In this document: one piece after another, positions 54,453 to 62,361 of the stretch
How positions within the stretch are numbered: position 1 is the first letter of the stretch
How the letters are laid out: every line of letters begins with the position of its first letter
Assembly (NCBI RefSeq): GCF_000154225.1
Contig: NZ_DS264586.1
Coordinates: 464,527 to 528,526 of the forward strand
Source: Schaalia dentiphila ATCC 17982
GTDB lineage: Bacteria > Actinomycetota > Actinomycetes > Actinomycetales > Actinomycetaceae
Length of the DNA stretch: 64,000 bases
Direction of reading: 5' to 3'
Made by a program: the position numbers and the translations under genes
The notes under the pieces: generated by a model
The model's input: only the letters and a program-made list of their open reading frames with translations
The model's database searches: none
Told to the model about the DNA's origin: nothing

Positions 54453-55442
54453 TCACGGCACCGGAACCGCGTTGAACACCGCGTCGATGAGCCCCTCCAC
54501 CGACACGTTGTCGGCGAGGGCATCGAAGGTACGAATGATACGGTGCCGCAGGATGCCGTAGCGCAGCTTCTTGATGTCGTCGGGAACCACGTAGTTGCGC
54601 CCGTCCATGAGGGCCAGCGCCTGGGATATCTGCATGAGTGCGATGGCGCCTCGCGGCGAGGCGCCCACACGCACGTGCTTGGTCCAACCCGGCAGCGGAT
54701 TGGGTCCGGCGCCCCTCGTGGTGTTGATGATGTCGACGATGTACGCCTTGAGCGTGCTGTGCACGTAGATGCGTCGCGTCAGATCTTGGAGCAGCAGCAC
54801 GTCCGTGATGGACACGGGCTCGGAGGAGGTGGGCAGGCTCATCACTCCCGAGTCGATGCGTTCAAGGACCTCAAGCTCGTCGACGGGGGCCGGGTAGGTG
54901 ATGATCTCCTTGAGCAGGAAACGGTCCATCTGCGCCTCGGGGAGGACGTACGTTCCCTCCTCTTCGATGGGGTTCTGGGTGGCCATCACCATGAACGGGC
55001 GGGGAAGGCGGTGGTTGACTCCGCCGATCGTCGTCTGCCCTTCCTGCATTGCTTCCAGCATCGCGGACTGAGTCTTCGCGCTGGAACGGTTGATCTCGTC
55101 CATCAGGACCAGGTTCGCATGGACGGGTCCCAGCTGGGTGACCATCTCACCCGAAGCCTGGTTCCAGATTTGAGATCCAACGATGTCGTTGGGCATGAGG
55201 TCCGGAGTGCACTGGATCCGGTGGAACGTTCCCGACACCGCCGAGGCCAAAGTCTGGGCTGCGGTGGTCTTGGCCAGACCGGGCACCGACTCGACCAGGA
55301 CGTGACCGCCTGCCAGCAGGCATGCCGTCAGCGCCGTCCGCAGATCCTCCTGCCCGACAACTTTCGCCTGGTAGATCATGGTTATGCGGTTGAGCATGTC
55401 CTTCGCCTGGGCGAGTTCCGCATCTGTCAGGTATTCGGCCAC
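54453..55442 (-). CDS. MoxR-family AAA+ ATPase
   Basis: The 329-aa ATPase has Walker A (ESVPGLAKTT, residues 51-60), Walker B (LVLMDEI, 111-117), the sensor region ATQNPIEEEGTYVLPEAQMDRFL, and the MoxR C-terminal lid helices. The GTG at 55442 has GGAGA upstream. It is the first gene of the locus, followed by DUF58, the pilus genes and the VWA/TPR genes. Confidence 0.93.
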   Translation of the reverse strand: MAEYLTDAELAQAKDMLNRITMIYQAKVVGQEDLRTALTACLLAGGHVLVESVPGLAKTTAAQTLASAVSGTFHRIQCTPDLMPNDIVGSQIWNQASGEMVTQLGPVHANLVLMDEINRSSAKTQSAMLEAMQEGQTTIGGVNHRLPRPFMVMATQNPIEEEGTYVLPEAQMDRFLLKEIITYPAPVDELEVLERIDSGVMSLPTSSEPVSITDVLLLQDLTRRIYVHSTLKAYIVDIINTTRGAGPNPLPGWTKHVRVGASPRGAIALMQISQALALMDGRNYVVPDDIKKLRYGILRHRIIRTFDALADNVSVEGLIDAVFNAVPVP

Positions 55443-55580
55443 GAAGTCTCCTAGTGGGCACGGGAAAAGTGGTGCTGTGGTTAGTTTAGTGCGCTCACTA
55501 CGTTTTCGGGAACCCGTGGGACGGGCGCGCCCGCTCCCCTCGTCCAGTGTCTTGGACGCTACCGGGGACGGTGGGGACAA

Positions 55581-55620
55581 GCAGCGGGGGACCCGACCTC
55601 TCGGTCGGATCCCCCGCTGC
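55581..55620 (-). terminator. terminator of pckG
   Basis: An 18-bp stem with one G-T pair (55581-55598 with 55603-55620, loop TCTC) follows the pckG stop by 27 nt. Confidence 0.85.
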
Positions 55621-55647
55621 GCCGCTTGAAGCGGACGATGCTGCGAC

Positions 55648-57483
55648 TCAGGCCTTCGCGGCGGCGATGCGCTCGCGGAACTTCGCCAGCTGCTCGGTGA
55701 TGGCGGCGGGGAGCTTATCGCCGAACTGCGAGAAGTACTCCTCCGTGTCGTCCATCTCGGCGGCCCACGCGTCGGGATCGATCGCGAAGAGCTTGGCCCA
55801 CACGGCCTCGTCGATGTCCAGGCCGTCGAGGTTGAAGTCCTCGAACTTCGGGTAGCGGCCGGTCACGCCGTCGATCGCCTCGACCTCACCGGCCGCGCGA
55901 CGAACGATCCAGTCCAGGACGCGGGCGTTGTCGCCGTAGCCCGGCCACATGAAGTTGCCGTCCTCGTCCTTGCGGAACCAGTTGACCTGGTAGACGCGCG
56001 GGAACTTGTCGCCCAGCTTGTCCTGCATCTCCAGCCAGTGACCCCAGTAGTCGGCCATGTTGTAGCCACAGAAGGGGAGCATGGCGAAGGGGTCGTGACG
56101 CAGCGAACCGGCCTTGACGTCGGTCGCGGCCGCGGTGACCTCGGAGGCCACGGAGGCGCCGATGAACACGCCGTGGGCGGGCTCGTACTGCTCGGCGACC
56201 AGCGGGACGTTGGTGGCGCGACGGCCGCCGAAGAGGATGGCGTCAACCGCAACGCCCTCGGGGGCTTCCCAGTCGGGGCAGATGATCGGGCACTGCGAGG
56301 CCGGAACGGTGAAGCGGCTGTTCGGGTGAGCAGCCTTCTCGCCGGACTCAGGCGTCCAGTCGTTGCCATGCCAGTCGATCAGGTGCGCCGGGACCTCGCC
56401 GTCGATGCCTTCCCACCACACGTCGCCGTCGTCGGTCAGGGCGACGTTCGTGAAGATGGAGTTCGCCTTGCCGGTCTCCATGGCCATGGGGTTGGTCTTG
56501 TAGGAGGTGCCGGGGGCGACGCCGAAGAAGCCCGCCTCGGGGTTGATGGCGCGCAGGCGGCCATCCGGGCCGGGGCGCATCCACGCGATGTCGTCGCCGA
56601 CGGTCTCGACCTTGTAGCCGGGGATCGTGGGCTGGAGCATGGCGAGGTTGGTCTTGCCGCAGGCGCTCGGGAAGGCGGCGGTGACGTGGAACTGCTGGCC
56701 CGTGGACTCCCGCGTCAGGCGCAGGACGAGCATGTGCTCGGCCATCCAGCCGTCGCGGCGCGCCATCGTCGAGGCGATACGCAGCGCGAAGCACTTCTTG
56801 CCGAGCAGGGCGTTGCCGCCGTAGCCCGAACCGAAGGACCAGATCTCGTTGGTCTCGGGGAAGTGGGTGATGTACTTCTCGTCGTTGCAGGGCCAGGTGT
56901 CGTCTTCCTGACCGGGCTCAAGGGGAGCGCCGACCGAGTGAACGGCGGGAACCCACACGCGGCCCTCGTTGATGAGGTCCATGGCAGCAGCACCCATGCG
57001 GGTCATGATGCGCATGTTGACGACAACGTAGGGGGAGTCGGTGATCTCAATACCGAGCTGGGAGATGGGGCCGCCCAGGGGGCCCATGGAGAAGGGCACC
57101 ACGTACATGGTGCGGCCCTTCATGGAGCCCGTGAACTTCTCACGCAGGATGGCCTTCATTTCCTTGGGGTCGGCCCAGTGGTTCGTCGGGCCGGCGTCCT
57201 CTTCCTTCTCACAGCAGATGAAGGTACGGGACTCAACACGCGCAACGTCGGACGGCTTGGAGCGAGCCAGGAACGAGTTGGGGCGCTTCTCCTCGTTGAG
57301 CTTGGTGAACATGCCACTCTCGACCATCTGAGAGGTCAGGCGATCCCACTCCTCCTGGGAGCCGTCGCAGAACTCAATGGCGTCAGGGGTGGTCAGCTCA
57401 GCAATTTCAGCAACCCACTTGATGACATCTTCGGGAGCGTTCGCCGGAGCGGCTGCACGCACGTCCTGTTCAGTCACGGACAT
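55648..57483 (-). CDS. pckG: GTP-dependent phosphoenolpyruvate carboxykinase
   Basis: This 611-aa enzyme interconverts oxaloacetate and PEP with GTP/GDP. The length is typical of the GTP type. The kinase-1a P-loop with its reactive Cys is visible as FPSACGKTN, with RRATNVPLV and the conserved [13 protein letters not shown] segment also present. In these fermentative organisms it may fix CO2 from PEP towards succinate. I chose the ATG at 57483 (GGAGGCAAA upstream) over 57546. It is divergent from the phosphate uptake genes. Confidence 0.96.
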   Translation of the reverse strand: MSVTEQDVRAAAPANAPEDVIKWVAEIAELTTPDAIEFCDGSQEEWDRLTSQMVESGMFTKLNEEKRPNSFLARSKPSDVARVESRTFICCEKEEDAGPTNHWADPKEMKAILREKFTGSMKGRTMYVVPFSMGPLGGPISQLGIEITDSPYVVVNMRIMTRMGAAAMDLINEGRVWVPAVHSVGAPLEPGQEDDTWPCNDEKYITHFPETNEIWSFGSGYGGNALLGKKCFALRIASTMARRDGWMAEHMLVLRLTRESTGQQFHVTAAFPSACGKTNLAMLQPTIPGYKVETVGDDIAWMRPGPDGRLRAINPEAGFFGVAPGTSYKTNPMAMETGKANSIFTNVALTDDGDVWWEGIDGEVPAHLIDWHGNDWTPESGEKAAHPNSRFTVPASQCPIICPDWEAPEGVAVDAILFGGRRATNVPLVAEQYEPAHGVFIGASVASEVTAAATDVKAGSLRHDPFAMLPFCGYNMADYWGHWLEMQDKLGDKFPRVYQVNWFRKDEDGNFMWPGYGDNARVLDWIVRRAAGEVEAIDGVTGRYPKFEDFNLDGLDIDEAVWAKLFAIDPDAWAAEMDDTEEYFSQFGDKLPAAITEQLAKFRERIAAAKA

Positions 57484-57854
57484 TTTGCCTCCTGAGGCAT
57501 TTCGGATTGTCGGGGCCGCGTCTGCGTCCCCGATTGACATAATCAATCATGCCGGACCCCTCGCCCGCGCTTACGGGCGCTTGGTCCCGGTCACACCTCA
57601 ATCGTAGTCGAACACGTCACACACCGCCCGACCGATAGGGACCTTCAACCCACCCACAAGGGTCTTGATGAACGCCCCACCCCGCCCCGACCTCGCGAAT
57701 GCGACGGAAGTCGTCCATTCACCCATCGTCGTGAGATAGAACACCGAATATGGGGGCGCAATTCCATTTCTGAACTTGAAGTCTCACCGCCCCATGACCG
57801 ACGATTACAGGTAGCACAACAGTGCTGCTCACCATTGGAAGGACCGAATACACC
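57484..57854. other. divergent intergenic region, pckG / DUF47-pit
   Basis: About 370 bp with no supported gene. It must contain promoters for both directions. I looked for phosphate-box direct repeats upstream of the DUF47-pit unit and saw nothing convincing. Confidence 0.45.
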
Positions 57855-58487
57855 ATGGGATTCCGAAACAAGACCCAAGGCCCTGACTTTTTTGAAGACT
57901 TCACCTCCCAGGCCCGCCAGCTCGTGCAGGCCGTCGAATTCCTGACGCACATCTACGCCGCCTCCCCCGAGGAGCGCATCGCCCTGCGCGATCAGCTCCA
58001 CGAGGTCGAGCACCGCGGCGACGAACTGAACCATGCGATCGTTCAGCGCATTAACTCCTCGTTCATCACGCCTTTCGACCGCGAGGATCTGCAGTCGCTG
58101 GCGTCGCACCTGGACGACTGCCTCGACTTCATCGACGAGGCCGGCGACCTCCTGGTCGTCTACGGCATTGCCGACATCCCCTCCTCCCTGGTCTCCCTGC
58201 TCAACGAGCAGATCGCGGTCATCAAGCACTGCGCGGACCTGACCGCCGAGAACATGCCCAAGCTCAAGTCGCCCGTGGACATGCGCGACTACTGGATCGA
58301 GGTCAACCGCCTCGAGAACGAGGGCGACCTGGCCTACCGCCGCACCCTCACGGCCCTGTTCGACTCGGGCCTCGACCCGATCACGATCATCAAGCTCAAG
58401 GACATCGTCCAGGGCCTCGAGTCCTGCGCCGACGCGTTCGAGGAGCTGGCCAACGTCATCGAGTCCCTCGCACTGAAGGAATCCTGA
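57855..58487 (+). CDS. DUF47 (PhoU-like) accessory protein of Pit
   Basis: The 210-aa helical protein (MGFRNKTQGPDFFEDFTSQARQLVQAVEF) carries the DUF47 pattern, with the acidic metal-binding motif EVEHRGDELNH and later VNRLENEGDLAYR repeating the E-x3-D/E-x2 layout of PhoU-like proteins. It lies 3 nt upstream of the phosphate transporter gene, the usual arrangement for a Pit accessory or regulator. The start could also be at 57822. Confidence 0.9.
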   Translation: MGFRNKTQGPDFFEDFTSQARQLVQAVEFLTHIYAASPEERIALRDQLHEVEHRGDELNHAIVQRINSSFITPFDREDLQSLASHLDDCLDFIDEAGDLLVVYGIADIPSSLVSLLNEQIAVIKHCADLTAENMPKLKSPVDMRDYWIEVNRLENEGDLAYRRTLTALFDSGLDPITIIKLKDIVQGLESCADAFEELANVIESLALKES

Positions 58488-58490
58488 ACC

Positions 58491-59555
58491 GTGGATCTGA
58501 ATCTGATCCTCGTCTGCGTCGTCATCGCCGTCGCGCTGTTCTTCAGCTACACCAACGGCTTCCACGACGCGGCGAACGCGATCGCGACCTCCGTGTCGAC
58601 GCGCGCGTGGACTCCTCGCGCGGCACTCCTCATGGCCGCAGCGATGAACGTCATCGGCGCCATGATGGGCACGGCCGTCGCAAAGACGGTCGGCAAAGGC
58701 ATTATTTCGATCAGCGACTATGCCGAGTCTCCCATGCAGGAGATGCAGCAAAAGGGCCTGGTCATCATCCTGGCCGCCCTGCTGGGCGCCTGTATCTGGA
58801 ACCTGATCACCTGGTGGTTCGGACTCCCCTCGTCCTCTTCGCACGCCCTCATCGGCGGCATGGTGGGCGCGGGCCTCATGAGCGGCACTGTCGTGCACTG
58901 GTGGGGCATCATGAGCCACGTCGTGATCCCGATGTTCGCCTCCCCCATCATCGGTTTCGTCATCGGCTACATCGCCATGAAGATCGTGCTGTGGGCGCTG
59001 CGCAAGGCGCAGTATCACCGCACGATGCGCCGCTTCCGCGCCGCTCAGCGTTTCTCCTCGGCGGCCATGGCTCTGGGCCACGGCATCCAGGACGCGCAGA
59101 AGACGATGGGCATCATCGTCATGGCGCTGCTGGCCGGCGGCTACGGCGAGCACCACAACATCCTCGATCCCATCACGGGCGAGATGAACGTGCCGCTGTG
59201 GGTCAAGGTGTCGGGCGCTCTGGCGATTTCGCTGGGCACGATGGCCGGCGGCGGACGCATCATGCGTACGATCGGCCGTAAGATCATCGACCTGGATCCG
59301 GCTCGCGGCTTCACGGCCGAGGCCGTGTCCTCCTCGATCCTGTACCTGTGCTCCTACGTCATTCACGCCCCCATCTCGACGACGCAGGTCGTGTCGACGG
59401 CGATCATGGGTGTGGGTTGCACGAAGCGTTTCTCGGCGGTTCGCTGGGGCGTCGCGGGCAACATCGTCATCGCGTGGTTCCTCACCCTGCCGGCCGCCGC
59501 CCTGGTGTCGGGCATCGTGTACCTCGTCGTGGCGCTGCCTCTGGGAGTTCACTGA
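58491..59555 (+). CDS. pit: inorganic phosphate transporter, PiT family
   Basis: This 354-aa transporter has the PiT duplicated signature. The N-terminal repeat is FFSYTNGFHDAANAIATSVSTRAW, and the C-terminal counterpart lies around SAIMGVGCTKRFSAVRWGVAGNIVIAWFLTLPAAAL. About ten hydrophobic helices are expected. It starts with GTG, with AAGGA upstream, and its stop shares one base with the next start. Confidence 0.93.
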   Translation: MDLNLILVCVVIAVALFFSYTNGFHDAANAIATSVSTRAWTPRAALLMAAAMNVIGAMMGTAVAKTVGKGIISISDYAESPMQEMQQKGLVIILAALLGACIWNLITWWFGLPSSSSHALIGGMVGAGLMSGTVVHWWGIMSHVVIPMFASPIIGFVIGYIAMKIVLWALRKAQYHRTMRRFRAAQRFSSAAMALGHGIQDAQKTMGIIVMALLAGGYGEHHNILDPITGEMNVPLWVKVSGALAISLGTMAGGGRIMRTIGRKIIDLDPARGFTAEAVSSSILYLCSYVIHAPISTTQVVSTAIMGVGCTKRFSAVRWGVAGNIVIAWFLTLPAAALVSGIVYLVVALPLGVH

Positions 59556-59992
59556 TGCGTGGTCGCTTCGTCGTGACAGCTGCGGTAGTGGCTCTTGCCG
59601 CCGCCCCGCTCGCGGCATGCTCGGATTCGTCCGTCATGCACATGCGAGTCGGGCAGTGCATCCTCCTGCCGGAGGATAAGAGCGCGACCACAGCGACGAC
59701 GATCGATAAGACCAGCTGCACGCGCGAGCACGACGCTGAGGTCTTCGCCTTGGCGTCCGCACCGGACGGGGATTTCCCGGGCGCCGAGGCGCTCAACCGG
59801 CAGGCCGAGACCGAGTGCATTTCCGCGTTCGACGCGTACGTGGGGTCGGATTACCTGACCTCGTCGCTCGACGCGACGTGGATGATCCCGACGAAGGATT
59901 CGTGGGCGCAAAACGATCGATCGATCGTGTGCCTGGCGCGTCCGTTGGATCATTCGAAGCTCACCTCGTCGGTGAAGGAGTCGGGCCTGTAG
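59555..59992 (+). CDS. small lipoprotein, septum-formation-family-like
   Basis: The 145-aa protein starts at the ATG overlapping the pit stop (TGATG). It has a lipoprotein signal with lipobox LAAC (MRGRFVVTAAVVALAAAPLAAC). The mature part has four cysteines in a pattern (VGQCILL, TSCTREHDAEVFA, TECISAF, IVCLARP) that matches the extracytoplasmic 'septum formation' family domain. C-x-REHDAEVF is the most characteristic part. Coupling to pit suggests a shared transcript. Its role is unknown. Confidence 0.78.
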   Translation: MRGRFVVTAAVVALAAAPLAACSDSSVMHMRVGQCILLPEDKSATTATTIDKTSCTREHDAEVFALASAPDGDFPGAEALNRQAETECISAFDAYVGSDYLTSSLDATWMIPTKDSWAQNDRSIVCLARPLDHSKLTSSVKESGL

Positions 59993-60015
59993 GGTCCGTC
60001 GACCCTCCGAACGTC

Positions 60016-60054
60016 ATCGGGTGGTGTGTGACCTTAGGGCGCACACCACCCGAT
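60016..60054 (+). terminator. rho-independent terminator of the pit operon
   Basis: A 13-bp stem (60016-60028 with 60042-60054) is followed by ACTTTTACCTTTC, giving the clearest classical terminator in the window. Confidence 0.88.
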
Positions 60055-60146
60055 ACTTTTACCTTCTATCTACTGCGAATGCGACCGATGCGGATCACTC
60101 TTTATCGAAGGCCGCTCTTCCACACCGCTGCCTCGCGGATGGAGAG

Positions 60147-60176
60147 GAGGCGGCTCGGCTTATGCCGGGCCGCCTC
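60147..60176 (-). terminator. terminator of the mutT1-like gene
   Basis: A 13-bp stem with one G-T pair (60147-60159 with 60164-60176) reaches into the stop codon of the minus-strand gene. Confidence 0.7.
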
Positions 60177-61434
60177 AGTGCTTCTTGGAGGCCTTGCGCG
60201 CGCGGACGGCGGGGTCCTTCGTGGTGACGCCGTGCGTTTCGAGGGCGGCGACCGTCAGGGAATCACCGGCGTGTTCGACGTGGGCGACGAGGACCTGGCC
60301 GTGCCTCAGGCACGGCGCCTCGCCGCCGGCGACGGGAGCCGACGCGTAGGCGCGGATTTCCTCGATGATGGCGTCGCGAGCCGTTCCCGCGACCGACAGG
60401 ACCGTGGGGGACGCGTGCTCGCGCAGGCGCTCGGCCGCGAAGGCGCGGACGCGTCCGAGGCGCGCCTCGCCGTCAATCCGTGCGTCCGGACCGGAGACGG
60501 CCAAGTCGAGGGACTCGACGAGCGTCACCGCGCCCCCGCCCATCGACGCCCACGGGGTGAGGCTCTGGCGCGAGCGGGCTGCCGGCGACGCGAAGGCGCG
60601 GGCCACGCCGAAGCTCGAGAGCAGGTCGATGAGGTCGAAAGCCTGGCGCACGCCGAATCGGCTGAGCGGCGGGTCGACGGGTTCCGGCGCGGTCTCAACC
60701 TTCTTCGCCGAGCCCTGCTCCACCTGGGCGGCCCTCCTGGCCGCGGCCGACGCCACCATCGCTGGGGTCGGCGCGGGGCGAGGCTTGGAAGGAGCCGCTG
60801 CCTCAGCAGGTGTCGCGGAACCGCCGGAAGAAGCGGAAGGAGAGGCGGTCGCGCGGGCGCCCCCGGCCTCGTCGAGGCGCGGAGTAAGGCCCTGCCCCGG
60901 ACGCAGGACGAGGAGCGTGGTTGTCACGAGGCGGCCCTCGCGGGCGCGGGCGACGATGTCGGCGAGGAGGCGGCGGTCGCCTCGGCGCGTGAGCATGTCG
61001 GCGGCACGGTCGGGCGAGGTCCACGCAGTCTGGTCGATTTCGGTGCGCGGGGCGCGCGCGACGGGGGCTCGCAGGCGCTCGGACGCGTGACCGGCGGGGA
61101 CGGGGGTGCCCACCCAGTAGTGGACTTCCTTGGTCTGTCCGCCACCCAGGCGGTAGCGCTGGGTCGTCAGAGGCGCGCCGAGCGTGATGATCTGGCCGGT
61201 TTCCTCCTCGACTTCACGCACGGCGGCGGCGACGAGGGATTCACCGTTTTCGGTCTTGCCCTTGGGCCAGGACCAGTCGTGGTAGCGCGGCCGATGAACC
61301 ATGAGGACTTCGATGTCTGCTGGGTCGATGGACTCGCCGGGGACAGCGACGCGCTCGGGGTCCGTGAAGCGCCAGACAAGCGCGCCCGCAGAGCGAACGA
61401 GTCGCTGGGGGCGGGGGGCTGGCATCGGACGCAT
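60175..61434 (-). CDS. MutT1-like Nudix hydrolase with degenerate histidine-phosphatase domain
   Basis: The 419-aa protein has an N-terminal Nudix domain with WPKGKTENGE, then AAAVREVEEETG, which fits 8-oxo-dGTP or diadenosine-polyphosphate cleavage as in mycobacterial MutT1. The C-terminal half resembles the histidine phosphatase domain fused in MutT1 (RFGVRQAFDLIDLLSSFGV, then FASPAARSRQSL). The strand that should carry the catalytic R-H-G reads TTTLLVLRPGQGL, with Pro in place of the essential His. A long Ala/Pro/Ser-rich insert follows it. The phosphatase half is therefore probably inactive. I placed the start at ATG 61434; no good ribosome-binding site is seen. Confidence 0.85.
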   Translation of the reverse strand: MRPMPAPRPQRLVRSAGALVWRFTDPERVAVPGESIDPADIEVLMVHRPRYHDWSWPKGKTENGESLVAAAVREVEEETGQIITLGAPLTTQRYRLGGGQTKEVHYWVGTPVPAGHASERLRAPVARAPRTEIDQTAWTSPDRAADMLTRRGDRRLLADIVARAREGRLVTTTLLVLRPGQGLTPRLDEAGGARATASPSASSGGSATPAEAAAPSKPRPAPTPAMVASAAARRAAQVEQGSAKKVETAPEPVDPPLSRFGVRQAFDLIDLLSSFGVARAFASPAARSRQSLTPWASMGGGAVTLVESLDLAVSGPDARIDGEARLGRVRAFAAERLREHASPTVLSVAGTARDAIIEEIRAYASAPVAGGEAPCLRHGQVLVAHVEHAGDSLTVAALETHGVTTKDPAVRARKASKKH

Positions 61435-61559
61435 AGGGACAAGGGTAGTCGCCCGCGCGCGCCCGTGCCCTGGTGGGCGCGCCACGTCACCCCGGTTCGG
61501 GCCTTCCACGAGGCCGTCCAGGGTACGCCGAGATCAGCAACGACGCTGCGAACGCGGGC

Positions 61560-62189
61560 TCAGTCGAGGGTGCCGACGGCCGCCTCGCGCGCGGCGACAT
61601 CGAGTTCGTCGGCAGTGACCAGCAGCGCGGAGTGACGCATGGTGACGCGGTGGGCGAGCGGGTCGGCGGGGTCTTCGATCCACAGGGCCCCGGCCTCGCC
61701 GGCGGCGAGCACGCGCATGGCGCGCGAGGCCTCGCCCAGCACGTAGTCCAGGTCGTCGTCGGTCAGGTCGCCGCGCAGCAGCGAGTCGACTTCCTCCATG
61801 ATGAGGCTCAGGGGACGCAGCTCAACGGGGGCTTCGAGGCCCTGGATGATGGGCGCGCGCGAGCCCTCGGCGTAGCGCTCGGCCACCAGGAGAGGGTCGC
61901 GGTGGTACCACTCGTGCAGCAGGTAGACGCGCCACAGCGCGCCGGGGAGGGTGAACTCTGGGCTGCGCGACCACACGTGCGCGATCGTGTCGACCCCGCT
62001 AGTACGCACGGTCTCGCGCAGGCGAGCCACGTCGGCATCGGTGAAGGTCTCGTCGCCCACGCCCATGAGGGCCCAGGCGGCGGTGTGGGCGACGGCGGCG
62101 CTGGCCGCGGGGTCTTCGTCGCCGATGATGGCGTCAGCCCTGGCGGCGTCAAGCATGGCGGGGCGTCGCGGCATCTTCGATTGGGCCAT
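61560..62189 (-). CDS. conserved hypothetical protein, 209 aa
   Basis: This soluble, acidic, helix-rich protein reads MAQSKMPRRPAMLDAARADAIIGDEDPAA ... LWRVYLLHEWYHRDPLLVAERYAEG ... DDDLDYVLGEASRAMRVLA. It has no signal peptide, membrane helix or catalytic motif I recognise. AGGAGG lies 11 nt upstream of the ATG. It is divergent from the tRNA-Lys gene 31 bp away. Confidence 0.7.
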   Translation of the reverse strand: MAQSKMPRRPAMLDAARADAIIGDEDPAASAAVAHTAAWALMGVGDETFTDADVARLRETVRTSGVDTIAHVWSRSPEFTLPGALWRVYLLHEWYHRDPLLVAERYAEGSRAPIIQGLEAPVELRPLSLIMEEVDSLLRGDLTDDDLDYVLGEASRAMRVLAAGEAGALWIEDPADPLAHRVTMRHSALLVTADELDVAAREAAVGTLD

Positions 62190-62220
62190 GGGGACTACTT
62201 CCTCCTACAATGGGGCTGCT

Positions 62221-62292
62221 GGGCCTATAGCTCAATGGTAGAGCAGCGGACTTTTAATCCGTAGGTTGGGGGTTCGAGTCCCCCTGGGCCTA
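62221..62292 (+). tRNA. tRNA-Lys (anticodon TTT)
   Basis: The 72-nt cloverleaf is complete. The acceptor (GGGCCTA with TGGGCCT) contains two G-T pairs, the D arm is GCTC-AATGGTA-GAGC, and the anticodon stem GCGGA/TCCGT carries the loop CTTTTAA (anticodon TTT). The T arm is GGGGG-TTCGAGT-CCCCC, followed by discriminator A. CCA is not encoded. Confidence 0.95.
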
Positions 62293-62361
62293 CTGGTCGC
62301 CTCGGGATTTTCCGGGGCGTTCACGCTATCTGCGGGCGCGCGCCCGCGCTGGAGGTGCAGC

